A stretch of DNA of 64,000 nt from NCBI GenBank assembly GCA_037134895.1, contig JBAXLI010000006.1:46824-110823 (forward strand), written 5' to 3'. This document shows, piece after piece, positions 25,921-35,649 of this stretch (position 1 is the stretch's first letter; every line of letters begins with the position of its first letter). This stretch comes from CAIRDP01 sp037134895 (lineage in GTDB: Bacteria; Bacteroidota; Bacteroidia; Bacteroidales; FEN-979). Made by a program: the position numbers and the translations under genes. Under the pieces are notes generated by a model. The model saw only the letters and a program-made list of their open reading frames with translations, was not told the origin of the DNA and ran no database searches.

Positions 25921-27516
25921 ATGAAAAAACCGTTTTTAATTCTCTTCTCTGCACTGGTCCTGGCATTATCCCTGTTGAATTGCCCGAAAGCAACTGCAGC
26001 GACTGACACAGTTTTTGTGTTATCCCTGGAGGTCAATATGACCAAAGCTATACAAACCGGCATTTTCGACCCTTCCCTCGACAGACTGTATGTCGTGTTC
26101 GACAGTCTTCTTGGTGTGGAGCAGCTGGTCAATTCAGGGCATAACAAGTTTACACTTCTTCTTTCTGATGGCATTGATTCCGGAGCCGTTTACAACTTCC
26201 ACTTCCAGATCAATGATTTCATTACCGAAACCCTCAGCCGTCAGATTAAGATACAACATGGTATCAATTCTTATAAATACTGGTGGAATAACGATTACCT
26301 GAATTACTCCTGGTTCCAGGTCGATATGAGCTATATGGTACAGCAGCATGTATTCAGGCCCGATACTGATTATGTGGATATGGTTGGCAGCATGAACAAC
26401 TTCCAGGGGTCACCGCAATTCACAAGGATTGGAACAACTTACGTATACCAGACTATGTACAACCTCGACCCGGGGACTACTTCAGCATTCAAATTCAGGA
26501 TCAACGGGGATTCGAACAAGGTTGAGCTGAAAGGCAAACCCAGCAGGTTTTTCCTTGCCCCCGACAGTGTCATCCACATGCTTTACTGGTTTAACAATTA
26601 CAATACAGCAAAGATTCCCATGCAGTTTTACTGCGATATGAGTTATATGACCAGAGCCGGCCACTTCAACAGGCAGTACGATCATGTGGATGTTGCCGGT
26701 TCATTTAACGACGCAGGGGCGTATGATATCCTGTACGATTACGACAAAGACAGTATTTATACCGCCACTGTCCTGATCGACACGAGCTACATCCGCCAAA
26801 ACCCGATAACTTTCAAATACCGCATCAACAGTTCATGGTTAACTGCCGAACTCGAGGGGAAGCCTTTCCGAACCTATATCCTGCACGACACGGCCCAGGG
26901 CCCCGATATTGACACTTCCTGGTACAATAACTGGAACCCTGCGATTCCCACTCCCCCGATCGTTTCAAATGTGGCAATCCAGGGCAGGTATATTTTCAAC
27001 CAGGTGATCACAGGGATTTACTCTTATGAGAACATCAACGGCATCCCGGAAGGAAAAAGCACATATCAATGGTACCGAAGCGCCGATTCACTGGGAACCA
27101 CGCTGACGCCTATTGATACAGCCATACATATTACTTATACAATCGACACGAACAGCATTCATCAATGGCTTGTTTTCGAAGTCACTCCGATTGCCGTAAG
27201 CGGTGATTCAGCGATTGGCAAACCTGTCAGAGTCGTCACTCAAACATCCATTGGCTACACCGGGATTGACGACAAAGACAATCTGATCTCGCTGGTTTAT
27301 CCTAACCCATGCAACGACAGGCTTCTGATCGAAGGGCGAGCTGATATCCGCAGAGTAGAATTATATGACCTGACGGGACGGCTGGTCTTCATATCCGACG
27401 GGATCAACTCGAGGAAAACCCTTATAAACCCAAGCGCACTATTGCCTGGTGTTTACATTCTCAAAGCCAGCGGAAAAAACAACGAGAACGGCTGGAACAG
27501 GATTGTAAGACAATAA
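25921..27516 (+). CDS. T9SS-secreted protein with three tandem starch-binding-like repeats
   Basis: The 531-residue product has a signal peptide and three repeats of about 100 residues (about 31-128, 130-230, 232-340). Each repeat opens with V/C-[ND]-M-[ST]-x3-[QR]-x2-[IFV]-F-x-[PR]. Repeats 2 and 3 continue with Y-V-D-M-V-G-S-M-N-N-F or H-V-D-V-A-G-S-F-N-D and end with F-K-[FY]-R-I-N and E-L-[KE]-G-K-P. The layout is that of small E-set or CBM-type starch-binding modules. An Ig-like domain (about 345-445) and a T9SS sorting domain (about 460-531, Y-P-N-P-C-N-D, L-P-G-V-Y-I-L-K-A) follow. No catalytic motif is visible. I infer a surface starch-capture protein paired with the GH13 enzyme upstream; the binding assignment is by analogy. 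Confidence 0.75.
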   Translation: MKKPFLILFSALVLALSLLNCPKATAATDTVFVLSLEVNMTKAIQTGIFDPSLDRLYVVFDSLLGVEQLVNSGHNKFTLLLSDGIDSGAVYNFHFQINDFITETLSRQIKIQHGINSYKYWWNNDYLNYSWFQVDMSYMVQQHVFRPDTDYVDMVGSMNNFQGSPQFTRIGTTYVYQTMYNLDPGTTSAFKFRINGDSNKVELKGKPSRFFLAPDSVIHMLYWFNNYNTAKIPMQFYCDMSYMTRAGHFNRQYDHVDVAGSFNDAGAYDILYDYDKDSIYTATVLIDTSYIRQNPITFKYRINSSWLTAELEGKPFRTYILHDTAQGPDIDTSWYNNWNPAIPTPPIVSNVAIQGRYIFNQVITGIYSYENINGIPEGKSTYQWYRSADSLGTTLTPIDTAIHITYTIDTNSIHQWLVFEVTPIAVSGDSAIGKPVRVVTQTSIGYTGIDDKDNLISLVYPNPCNDRLLIEGRADIRRVELYDLTGRLVFISDGINSRKTLINPSALLPGVYILKASGKNNENGWNRIVRQ

Positions 27517-27530
27517 ATCAATCCGTTTTC

Positions 27531-28271
27531 TCAGGGCTTCAGAAGAAAGTCCATTGGGGCGCCTTCTTCGAGTTCAACAGCTTCCTTCCCATAACGGAAT
27601 ACCCTTAGCGGCCGGTGCCCTTTAAGCTCAATAGAATTTCCTTCGATCCAGAACAGACATCCCTCGCGCAAGCCTGCAACGGTCACATCCCTGTTTACCG
27701 CCAGAAATTCAAGTATTCTCTGCTCCCTTGTTTCCCCGGCATGGCCCTGGGGATTGGCGTCAAGGTAATGTGGATTTATCTGGAATGGCACCAGGTCGAG
27801 ACAACTGAACGACTGTGGTTCCGAAACTGGCATATCGTTGGTCGTTTTCATGCTTGGGCAGGCCACATTGGCGCCGGCACTCCATCCGACATAAGGGATT
27901 CCAAGTCTTACCTGCTCCTTTATGATTTGCATTATGCCGGTTTCATGCATCATTTTTACAAGATGGAAAGTGTTTCCTCCTCCAACTACAATACATTCGG
28001 CTTTTTTCACCGACTGCCTGGGATCATCTGAATGATGAACAGAAACCAGTTCGGTGCCAAACTCAGTGAATATACCCTTCACCTTTTCCTCATAGGCATC
28101 ATAAGACTCCTTCAACCCACGGGTATCAATGTTGATACCTGCGTAGGGGATGAAGAGCACAGACCGTACCGAGAATTTTTTCAGGAAGTTGGAAATGTAG
28201 GGCCGGGGCCAGCCGAGGTATGTTTCGCCGGCGTTGGTTGAGTTGCTCAGGAGAAGCAGTTTTCTTGTCAT
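27531..28271 (-). CDS. pepE: Peptidase E (alpha-aspartyl dipeptidase, S51)
   Basis: The 246-residue cytoplasmic protein matches dipeptidase E in length and motifs. The nucleophile is S131 in G-W-S-A-G-A-N, the glycine-rich V-V-G-G-G-N-T-F precedes it, and the family pattern I-N-P-H-Y-L-D follows near 165-171. It cleaves N-terminal aspartyl dipeptides. It converges on the starch locus and is not obviously functionally linked to it. Confidence 0.92.
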   Translation of the reverse strand: MTRKLLLLSNSTNAGETYLGWPRPYISNFLKKFSVRSVLFIPYAGINIDTRGLKESYDAYEEKVKGIFTEFGTELVSVHHSDDPRQSVKKAECIVVGGGNTFHLVKMMHETGIMQIIKEQVRLGIPYVGWSAGANVACPSMKTTNDMPVSEPQSFSCLDLVPFQINPHYLDANPQGHAGETREQRILEFLAVNRDVTVAGLREGCLFWIEGNSIELKGHRPLRVFRYGKEAVELEEGAPMDFLLKP

Positions 28272-28328
28272 GTTGAAAAATTTGTGACGTAAAAATAATC
28301 CAATTTATTCAGCAGATGCCTTTCAGAT

Positions 28329-31001
28329 TTACTTTTTCCATTCCCTTATATATACATCGGTGAATTTACCCATCCAGGAATTTGAGCCGGAATACCGCTT
28401 TACAATGTTCTGCGGATCTGCATTGATGTATACAAGTTTATCTTTAGAAGCCAGTATTCGCGCCAGTTTCTCCTGGCAGACATCCAACCTGTCGGAGGGC
28501 AATTCCTGCATATGGAGCAGGCTGAGGTATCTCAGGGCTTCCTTCGGGTCTCCATTGTTCATGTAATATTCCAGAGCCTGCATAGATATAAAGGGGTTTG
28601 CTTTCGCCATGATGAACTCATACACCGACACCAGCGGGATGCCAAAGTGATCGATACGTTTCTGTGTATAAATGTCCTGGCTTTGAGCCAGCAACTGAAG
28701 GCCTTTCTCATATTCCCCGGTGGTCATACATACATTCGCTTTCTCAAGATTTTCCTGGTAGACTGCTGCATTAGTATACTTTTCTATCGAATCAGTCAAA
28801 GGCCTAAGGTCAAATTTGCAGCTTTCAGTCAGCCCGGCCCTGAATATTGCATACTTCAGTATTTTCACCCCCCTGTAATAATTGTTCATTGCAAAACTCC
28901 GTCCGGCCCTGATATTTAAAAGCGAAAGGCTGTCCTGCATGATGCTGCAGGCATAGTTTGTAATTTCATTATGGTAACCTGAGATGGCCCTGCTTATTAC
29001 AGGATCCGCTTCAAGGCCTTTGTTCCTGGCCGACTCCTTCGCAAGCCTTAAAAAATTCAGGGCCGAATCTGGCATGTTGCCCCAGATCAGCCTTTTCTCC
29101 TGTGAGATCCGGTCGAGGAGCCATTGCTTATATGCCTGGCGGTAAACCGAAACAGCTGAGGCATCGGGAGGGATTGAGTAGGCGGCAGAAAGCCTTTCGG
29201 CCTGCTCAAACTGCAAGATCGCCCTGGTAAACTGAAGGTGGTTATAATATGCATTTGCCAGAGCATTGATTTTCTTCACCCTGATTCGCGCAATAGTGGG
29301 AGCCAGTGAATCAAGCATGCCTGCTTTTACAGAACCCGGAGAAAGTTCGGAAGAGTATTTCACTGCATTGTCATAACAGACCAGGGCGCTGTCGTTCATC
29401 TCTGCTTTAAGCGCTTTTTTGCATTTCCCGGCCTGGCTGCTTATCAGTCCAAGCAAAGCTGTGGTTTTCTTTCCAATGATATCGGGTCTCAGGATCTCAA
29501 GGATCCTTCCTTTGTATGTCGTCTCACATCCCCTGAGGCAATCCAGTGCATCAGCATAATCTCCATGCTCAAGAAGACTGTCGCAATGCTCAAGCTGTCC
29601 CACGAAGATCGAACGATAGACCCTTCTGTAGACCGAATCTGAAGTGATAAATTCAGGGTACTTTGCCCTGTAGTCCTCCGCTTTTTGGAGGTACTCCATG
29701 GCGAAATTTGTGTTTCTGCCTGAAAGGCTGCTGGAAGCAATACCTGCGTAGGAATTATATATCCCGTTCACTGCAGCCGACATCAGTTGTTCCCATCCAT
29801 TGGGATTCCTAAGGTATGGATTCACCTTTGCCATACTTTTTGAATTCCCAATCAGTAAAACTGCATCATAGAATCGTTTTTCGCCGATCAGCTCAAGCGC
29901 TTTCCGCCTGTATGATTGCATGAGATTTTGAGAGGCCCATGAAAGCAGGGTGTCAGACCCGATACCGGGGAAGGTCTTCAGGAGAACCTGCTTCATGACT
30001 TCTCCATCGTTTTCAAAGACTTTACGTGAGAAAAAGGTATTAAGGTAATCCTGGTATATGAGGCCCTGGATATTCTCCATAAGTGAGCTCAGGCGGATAA
30101 ACCTCATCAGCCGTCCAATAAAATAATTGCTGATACTGTCGGCCGGGATATAAACACTTGTAATTCCTGGTTTTTCAATGGTTTCGGCAAGGTTGAACTG
30201 GCAGGTCCTCGAAACCTTGTACAAAGCCAGGTATTTTTCAAGAAGGCGGGATTTATCTCCGCCCTTATTGATCAGCCTGGCAGCAAAATCCCTGTCATTT
30301 ACAAGCTCAAGAACCTTCACCAGTTCAGAAAGACGGATGTAATTAAAGGCAATCTGTGCTGTATCCCTCATGTCCCAGCTCCGGGATTCTTCGAGCAGGC
30401 TGTCGATGAGCGCGACGGAGGCATAATAATCGTCAATAAGACTCTTGCGCTGATTAAATCTCTGCCAGTCCCCGGCCGAATAAGTGAACGAGAAACCGCT
30501 GCACCGGATGGTGTCGGCAACGCTGTCAAAATCGCTTATGTCAGCTTTACCCGCCAGAATTGCAGGTTCCCCGTCAATCTGCCCTTCGAAATCCTGAAGT
30601 TTAAAATCTGAAGTATCAAGCCTGGCGGATGTTCTGAGTGAAAACCTCACAGCTGAAGGCATCAAAACATCTTTCACAGGGAAGGAGCGATACTGCAGGT
30701 TGCCCGACAAATTAAAATCCTTAAACGTGACAAGCACAGCAAACGCATTTGTCTTCAAAGGATGAAGACCAATTTCCTGTCTGAATCCTATGCTCACATT
30801 CACAAAACGCGGAGGCCTTAACAGATCTTTCGCAAGTTCTTCAAGGATATAGTTCCCAAAATTCTGTTTCTGACTGTACGAACGGGTGTATGGGAGCCTC
30901 CATGAAGTCAGGGTTGCCGAATAAGGTTGTTCCTGTTGTGAGAGCGCAGGATACCCCAGCAGTAAGATTATCAGAATAAGAGCAAAAACCGGCCTGCACA
31001 T
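28329..31001 (-). CDS. Large secreted helical-repeat protein of unknown function
   Basis: I do not recognise this 890-residue protein. It has a signal peptide (ending near P-A-L-S-Q22) and a beta-rich first ~170 residues with alternating strands (V-N-V-S-I-G-F, F-A-V-L-V-T-F-K). From about 190 to 850 it is largely alpha-helical with irregular TPR-like helical pairs, for example A-L-E-Y-Y-M-N-N-G-D-P-K-E-A-L-R-Y-L. Cysteines are frequent. It should reside in the periplasm or outer membrane. Divergent transcription from the efflux operon and a TAATTTTG box at 31028-31035 suggest its own promoter. Confidence 0.75.
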   Translation of the reverse strand: MCRPVFALILIILLLGYPALSQQEQPYSATLTSWRLPYTRSYSQKQNFGNYILEELAKDLLRPPRFVNVSIGFRQEIGLHPLKTNAFAVLVTFKDFNLSGNLQYRSFPVKDVLMPSAVRFSLRTSARLDTSDFKLQDFEGQIDGEPAILAGKADISDFDSVADTIRCSGFSFTYSAGDWQRFNQRKSLIDDYYASVALIDSLLEESRSWDMRDTAQIAFNYIRLSELVKVLELVNDRDFAARLINKGGDKSRLLEKYLALYKVSRTCQFNLAETIEKPGITSVYIPADSISNYFIGRLMRFIRLSSLMENIQGLIYQDYLNTFFSRKVFENDGEVMKQVLLKTFPGIGSDTLLSWASQNLMQSYRRKALELIGEKRFYDAVLLIGNSKSMAKVNPYLRNPNGWEQLMSAAVNGIYNSYAGIASSSLSGRNTNFAMEYLQKAEDYRAKYPEFITSDSVYRRVYRSIFVGQLEHCDSLLEHGDYADALDCLRGCETTYKGRILEILRPDIIGKKTTALLGLISSQAGKCKKALKAEMNDSALVCYDNAVKYSSELSPGSVKAGMLDSLAPTIARIRVKKINALANAYYNHLQFTRAILQFEQAERLSAAYSIPPDASAVSVYRQAYKQWLLDRISQEKRLIWGNMPDSALNFLRLAKESARNKGLEADPVISRAISGYHNEITNYACSIMQDSLSLLNIRAGRSFAMNNYYRGVKILKYAIFRAGLTESCKFDLRPLTDSIEKYTNAAVYQENLEKANVCMTTGEYEKGLQLLAQSQDIYTQKRIDHFGIPLVSVYEFIMAKANPFISMQALEYYMNNGDPKEALRYLSLLHMQELPSDRLDVCQEKLARILASKDKLVYINADPQNIVKRYSGSNSWMGKFTDVYIREWKK

Positions 31002-31027
31002 AAATATTCCTGGAGTTGTATCAGCGG

Positions 31028-31035
31028 CAAAATTA
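31028..31035 (-). promoter_or_regulatory. Bacteroidota -7 promoter element, reverse strand
   Basis: On the reverse strand it reads TAATTTTG, ending 26 bases before the ATG of the 890-residue gene. It matches TAnnTTTG; no -33 TTTG is evident. Confidence 0.45.
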
Positions 31036-31061
31036 AAAAATAGGGAACACCCATCATTTTA

Positions 31062-31094
31062 TTTGGCAGAGTTAAAAGTTTATTTATAATTTTG
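31062..31094 (+). promoter_or_regulatory. Bacteroidota promoter (TTTG - 21 bp - TAATTTTG) for the efflux operon
   Basis: TTTG at 31062-31065 and TAATTTTG at 31087-31094 match both elements of the Bacteroidota sigma-A consensus. Transcription would start near 31098. That disfavours a start codon at 31092 or 31098 and supports ATG 31122 for the adaptor. Confidence 0.65.
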
Positions 31095-31121
31095 AGAATG
31101 AACAAAACAAATCATTCAGTT

Positions 31122-32285
31122 ATGAGAGAGACATACCTAAACCGTCTTCTATGCTTTGCTGCCGCTATTCTCATCGTCATCAGCCCTGCATGCAAATCGA
31201 AGGAAAAAGGGCCAGTCCAGGCTCCCGAATTTAAAGTAATGCAGCTCAAGGGAAGCACCGTTCCCGTATTTCTTGACATGGTTGGGCAGGCCGAAGGCAT
31301 TCCAACAGTAGACATCCGGGCCAGGGTTGAAGGTTATCTGATGAACTGGTCTTTCCAGGAAGGTTCGATGGTGAATAAAGGTCAGCATCTGTTTCAAATT
31401 GAAAAGGATCAGTACAAAAACACGCTTGATTATTCCAAAGCCGACCTTGATTCTAAAACAGCAGCCTGGGAAAAAGCCAAGCTGGATGTCGCCAGGTTAA
31501 AGCCCCTGCTTGCAACCAACGCCATCAGCCAGAACGATTATGATGTTGCTGTGACAACCGAAAAACAAACCAGGGCTGCGGTTGCAAGTTCCAAAGCCGA
31601 TCTGGAACAGGCTACACTTAATCTCTCATATACTGATATGGATTCTCCCATCACCGGTTATATCGGGGCTGTACAGGTAAGACCGGGAAACCTTGTCGGC
31701 AGGGGAGAAAGCACGCTTCTTGCCACGGTATCTGCCGTAGACCCAATGTATGTCAATTTCCAGATGAACGAAACCGACTATCTTTCGATTGTGAGGTATG
31801 TGGCCAACCATAAAGGGGAACTTGTCAAAAACGGACCGATAAAGGTTTACCTGACCTTGGCCGATAAAAAGAAATATCCCATACCGGGTGAGATCGATTT
31901 TATGGACAGAAATGTTAACGCAAATACAGGGACTTTAGCCCTCAGGGCAAAAGTTGCCAATCCTGAGCATATCATTAAACCGGGGAACTACTGCCAGGTG
32001 CAGCTTGTCCTCGGTGAAAGGGATTCAACCGTGATCGTACCCCAGAGTTCCCTTACCATTGTCCAGGGCAAATATTTCGCTTTTGAAGTGAATGACTCCA
32101 ATAAAGTCAACAGGGTTCCTGTTGCCACAGGACGCAGTTTTGAAAACAAGATAGTTATTGCAAGAGGATTGAAGCCGGGATCAAGGATCATGCTTGAAGG
32201 TTTTCAAAAGTTCCAGGAAGGCATGACAATAAAGCCTGTAATTGTTCAGGACACTTTAACCCTGCCCGGACCGGGAGTACTGTAG
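31122..32285 (+). CDS. RND efflux periplasmic adaptor (membrane fusion) lipoprotein
   Basis: The reading frame opens earlier (31092, 31098), but the promoter ends at 31094 and ATG 31122 starts the hydrophobic leader directly, with the lipidated cysteine in I-S-P-A-C. The product has about 387 residues. It contains the lipoyl/biotinyl half motifs (V-D-I-R-A-R-V-E-G-Y and D-S-P-I-T-G-Y-I-G), a helical hairpin rich in K-A-D-L, the beta-barrel segment and a membrane-proximal domain. It links the inner-membrane pump to the outer-membrane channel. The pump gene follows after a 201-base gap filled by heptamer repeats. Confidence 0.9.
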   Translation: MRETYLNRLLCFAAAILIVISPACKSKEKGPVQAPEFKVMQLKGSTVPVFLDMVGQAEGIPTVDIRARVEGYLMNWSFQEGSMVNKGQHLFQIEKDQYKNTLDYSKADLDSKTAAWEKAKLDVARLKPLLATNAISQNDYDVAVTTEKQTRAAVASSKADLEQATLNLSYTDMDSPITGYIGAVQVRPGNLVGRGESTLLATVSAVDPMYVNFQMNETDYLSIVRYVANHKGELVKNGPIKVYLTLADKKKYPIPGEIDFMDRNVNANTGTLALRAKVANPEHIIKPGNYCQVQLVLGERDSTVIVPQSSLTIVQGKYFAFEVNDSNKVNRVPVATGRSFENKIVIARGLKPGSRIMLEGFQKFQEGMTIKPVIVQDTLTLPGPGVL

Positions 32286-32287
32286 GA

Positions 32288-32483
32288 TTTACGATTTGCG
32301 AATTACGTTCGGCGAAGCCGTAATGAGCACCATTAAAATTAACAATATTGCGAATAATTACGAATTACGATTTACGATTTACGAATTACGAATTACGAAT
32401 GCTTAACCCCTAACTCCAAATCCCTAATCCCTAACCCCTAACCCCTAATCCCCAACCCCCAACCCCCAAACCCTAATCCCCAC
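32288..32483. repeat. Two adjoining heptamer repeat arrays between adaptor and pump genes
   Basis: Positions 32358-32399 hold six uninterrupted TTACGAW heptamers, preceded by looser copies from 32288. From about 32402 to 32477 a second array with the same 7-bp period has the form CCCTAAY/CCCCAAC, with about ten units. The reverse strand of the second part is G-rich, with repeated runs of three to five G. The sequence lies between a stop codon and a start codon, so it is non-coding. Confidence 0.9.
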
Positions 32484-32486
32484 AAT

Positions 32487-35400
32487 ATGCTCCAGACCTT
32501 TATCACCCGTCCGATCCTTGCTTCCGTGATCGCTATAATCATCACACTGGTCGGCATCCTGTCAATGTTCACACTTCCGATCTCACAGTACCCGGATGTT
32601 GTTCCCCCTACTGTGACGGTTACAGCATTTTATCCAGGTGCAAGTGCTGAAGTGGTTCAGAAAACCACAGCTGTTCCACTGGAGGAACAGATCAACGGGG
32701 TTGACAACATGATCTATATGCAGTCCCAATGCGCTAACGACGGATCCTGCCTCATTACGGTGTATTTTGAAGTAGGTACCGACCCCGATATGGCGACTGT
32801 AAACGTACAGAACAGGGCCCAGCGGGCATATAATGTTCTTCCCCAGGAAGTAAATCAGAGCGGGGTTATCATCATGAAAAAGAACCCGGCCATCCTTGCA
32901 CTGTATACTTTGAGCTCGGCTGACACGGCTTATGACACCAAGTTCCTTGCGAACTATTGCAATATTAATATTGTGAATGTACTTAAGCGTATCAAAGGAG
33001 TAGGAGACGTTTCACTTTTCGGGGGTGACGACTATGCAATGCGGGTCTGGCTGATTCCCGAGCGCATGGCAGGCTTTGGTCTCACTCCACAGGATGTCGA
33101 GAAGGCCATCAGGGACCAGAACCTGGAATCGGCACCGGGCCAGATCGGAAAAAATCCGGCAGCTTCAGGACAACAGGTAAGTTATGTGGTTCGCGTAAAA
33201 GGAAGGTTCACCGAAGAAAAAGAATTCGATAACATCATCATTCGTTCAAATCCAGATGGGTCTTTTATCAGGATAAAAGATGTGGGCCGATCAGAACTTG
33301 GATTGAAGACCTATGACAATTACTCCAGGCTCAACGGAAAAACAGCGCCAGCCGTGGCTGTTTACCAGTCGCCCGGATCAAACTCCCTGGCTGTTAAAAA
33401 AGCCTGCGACAATGCATTAAACGAACTTGCAAGGGAATTCCCGAAAGGCATCTCCTACCAGGTGGCTCTTGACACAACTGCTTTTGTAACTGCCTCCATA
33501 GATGAAGTTCTCAAAACCCTGATGGAGGCATTTGTTCTTGTGTTCATAGTTGTATTTATTTTCCTCCAGGACTGGAGGGCGACCCTGATTCCTGCTATTA
33601 CGGTCCCTATTTCGCTTATTGGAGCCCTTGCGGTATTTTCATTTTTCAATTTTTCAATTAACCTTCTTACACTGTTTGCACTTGTGCTTGCGATCGGGAT
33701 AGTCGTTGACGATGCCATTGTGGTCCTCGAGGCAATCCAGGAAAAGATCGACACCCATCACCTCTCACCCCTGGATGCAGCCAGGGAGACCATGAAGGAA
33801 ATAACCGGGGCAATCATTACGATCACCCTGGTGCTTTGTGCAGTCTTTATACCGGTAACATTCCTGGGCGGAACTACAGGGGTGATGTACAGGCAATTTG
33901 CAGTCACCCTGATCGCATCCATCTTCATATCTGCAGTGCTGGCCCTTATACTCAGTCCTGCTCTCTGTGCTATACTTCTCAGGCCATCGACCAAGAAAAA
34001 AGGGCTGATAGGGAAATTCTTCAATGGCTTCAACAAAGGGTTTGAAAAAACAGTTCACGGATATGGCAATCTTGTAACTAATTTCATGCACCACACATCG
34101 AGGCCTTTAATATTCCTTGGCATTGTTGCGGTACTCATGATCCTTATCATGAAAACCCTTCCCACCGGGTTCATCCCGTCTGAAGACCAGGGTTATTTCT
34201 TTATTAATGCCACCACACCAAAGGCCGCTTCGCTTGAAAGGACCGACAAAGTCATGCAGAAGGTGGAAGCCATCCTTGCAAAAACCGAAGGTATTAAATA
34301 TTACCTGATCGTACCCGGATACAGTATCCTCGACAATTCGGTGAACACCACAAACGCCATGGCATTTATTAATCTTGTTCCCTGGGACAAAAGGGATAAG
34401 ACCGCCGATGAGATCATCGCCGAAGTCCAGGCCAAGATGAAACGGATTCCCGGTGGAATTTGCATGGCATTCAATCCGCCTGCAATCCCCGGCCTTGGAA
34501 AAACCGGAGGTCTCGAATTCCAGATTGAAGACAAAACAGGCTCCGGCTCCGCAAAGCTTGCTGAAGTCACAGGTGCATTTGTTGCTGAAGCAAACAAAAG
34601 AAAGGAATTTGCCAGCATCTTTACCTCATTCAGGAACGATGTACCACAGTTTTTCATTGACCTCGACAATGACAAAGCGAAAAAAATGGGGGTTTCGGTG
34701 AGTGAGATTTACGGAGCCCTCCAGGCCATGTTCGGAAGCTATTACGTTAACGATTTCAACAAATTCGGCAAATCCTACCGCGTCATTATTCAGGCCGATG
34801 CCCAGTACCGGGCCAATCCCGAGGATCTGCAGAAAATTTATGTCAGGAATAACATCGGAGGCATGGTACCACTCGGAACCCTGCTTTCGATCAGGGCTGT
34901 TCAGGGTCCCGACATTGTAAAGCGATTTAACCTTTTCAGTTCTTCCGATATGACTGCCAACGTTGCAGATGGCTATAGTACCGGCCAGGCTATTGAAGCA
35001 GTTAAGGAGGTTGCTGCCAAAACTCTTCCATACGGGTTTGGGTATGAGTATTCAGGTAACACGCGTGAGGAGCTTATCTCGGGCGGACAAGCGCCATTTA
35101 TTTTTGCAATGTGCTTCGTTTTCGTTTACCTGTTGCTCTGTGCACAGTACGAGAGTTGGCTCCTCCCTATGCCGATCCTGCTGGCCCTGCCATTTGGCAT
35201 CTTCGGAGCATTTGGTTTTCAGTGGATAAGAGGTCTCCAGAACAATATCTTTGCCCAGATCGGCCTGATCATGCTTATCGGCCTTGTTGCCAAAAACGCC
35301 ATCCTTATAGTAGAATTTGCGCGGCAAAAATATCAGACAGGCATGGATATATATGAGGCGACCCTGGCAGGAGCAAAACTTCGTTTCAGGCCTATCCTTA

Positions 35401-35648
35401 TGACCTCATTCGCATTCATTCTTGGTGTAGTGCCTCTGGTAATTGCAGTAGGCGCCGGTGCAAACAGCCGTAATGCCCTTGGAACTTCCGTATTCGGAGG
35501 GATGCTGATGGCTACTATGTGCGGTGTACTTGTAGTTCCAACACTCTATATCGTATTCGAAAAATTTGAAGAGAAACTCAGGAATAAGAAAGAAGCTCCT
35601 GTAGCTGAAAACACCAGTAAAACTAATTCCAAACCGACAATCTCCTGA
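32487..35648 (+). CDS. RND multidrug efflux pump (AcrB/HAE1 type)
   Basis: The 1053-residue product has the size and symmetric design of HAE1 pumps: 12 helices and two large periplasmic loops. It begins with the typical F-I-x-R-P-I-L-A-S-V-I helix and S-Q-Y-P-D-V-V-P-P motif. The proton-relay aspartates are present in helix 4 (G-I-V-V-D-D-A-I-V). The G-[FL]-x-P-x-E-D-Q-G motif opens the second half. It exports hydrophobic compounds or drugs using the proton gradient, with the adaptor upstream and the outer-membrane factor 1 bp downstream. Actual substrates cannot be read from sequence. Confidence 0.95.
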   Translation: MLQTFITRPILASVIAIIITLVGILSMFTLPISQYPDVVPPTVTVTAFYPGASAEVVQKTTAVPLEEQINGVDNMIYMQSQCANDGSCLITVYFEVGTDPDMATVNVQNRAQRAYNVLPQEVNQSGVIIMKKNPAILALYTLSSADTAYDTKFLANYCNINIVNVLKRIKGVGDVSLFGGDDYAMRVWLIPERMAGFGLTPQDVEKAIRDQNLESAPGQIGKNPAASGQQVSYVVRVKGRFTEEKEFDNIIIRSNPDGSFIRIKDVGRSELGLKTYDNYSRLNGKTAPAVAVYQSPGSNSLAVKKACDNALNELAREFPKGISYQVALDTTAFVTASIDEVLKTLMEAFVLVFIVVFIFLQDWRATLIPAITVPISLIGALAVFSFFNFSINLLTLFALVLAIGIVVDDAIVVLEAIQEKIDTHHLSPLDAARETMKEITGAIITITLVLCAVFIPVTFLGGTTGVMYRQFAVTLIASIFISAVLALILSPALCAILLRPSTKKKGLIGKFFNGFNKGFEKTVHGYGNLVTNFMHHTSRPLIFLGIVAVLMILIMKTLPTGFIPSEDQGYFFINATTPKAASLERTDKVMQKVEAILAKTEGIKYYLIVPGYSILDNSVNTTNAMAFINLVPWDKRDKTADEIIAEVQAKMKRIPGGICMAFNPPAIPGLGKTGGLEFQIEDKTGSGSAKLAEVTGAFVAEANKRKEFASIFTSFRNDVPQFFIDLDNDKAKKMGVSVSEIYGALQAMFGSYYVNDFNKFGKSYRVIIQADAQYRANPEDLQKIYVRNNIGGMVPLGTLLSIRAVQGPDIVKRFNLFSSSDMTANVADGYSTGQAIEAVKEVAAKTLPYGFGYEYSGNTREELISGGQAPFIFAMCFVFVYLLLCAQYESWLLPMPILLALPFGIFGAFGFQWIRGLQNNIFAQIGLIMLIGLVAKNAILIVEFARQKYQTGMDIYEATLAGAKLRFRPILMTSFAFILGVVPLVIAVGAGANSRNALGTSVFGGMLMATMCGVLVVPTLYIVFEKFEEKLRNKKEAPVAENTSKTNSKPTIS

Positions 35649-35649
35649 T

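Noticed and set aside
32358..32483. CRISPR array
   Set aside because: Units are contiguous 7-mers without spacers and no cas genes are present.
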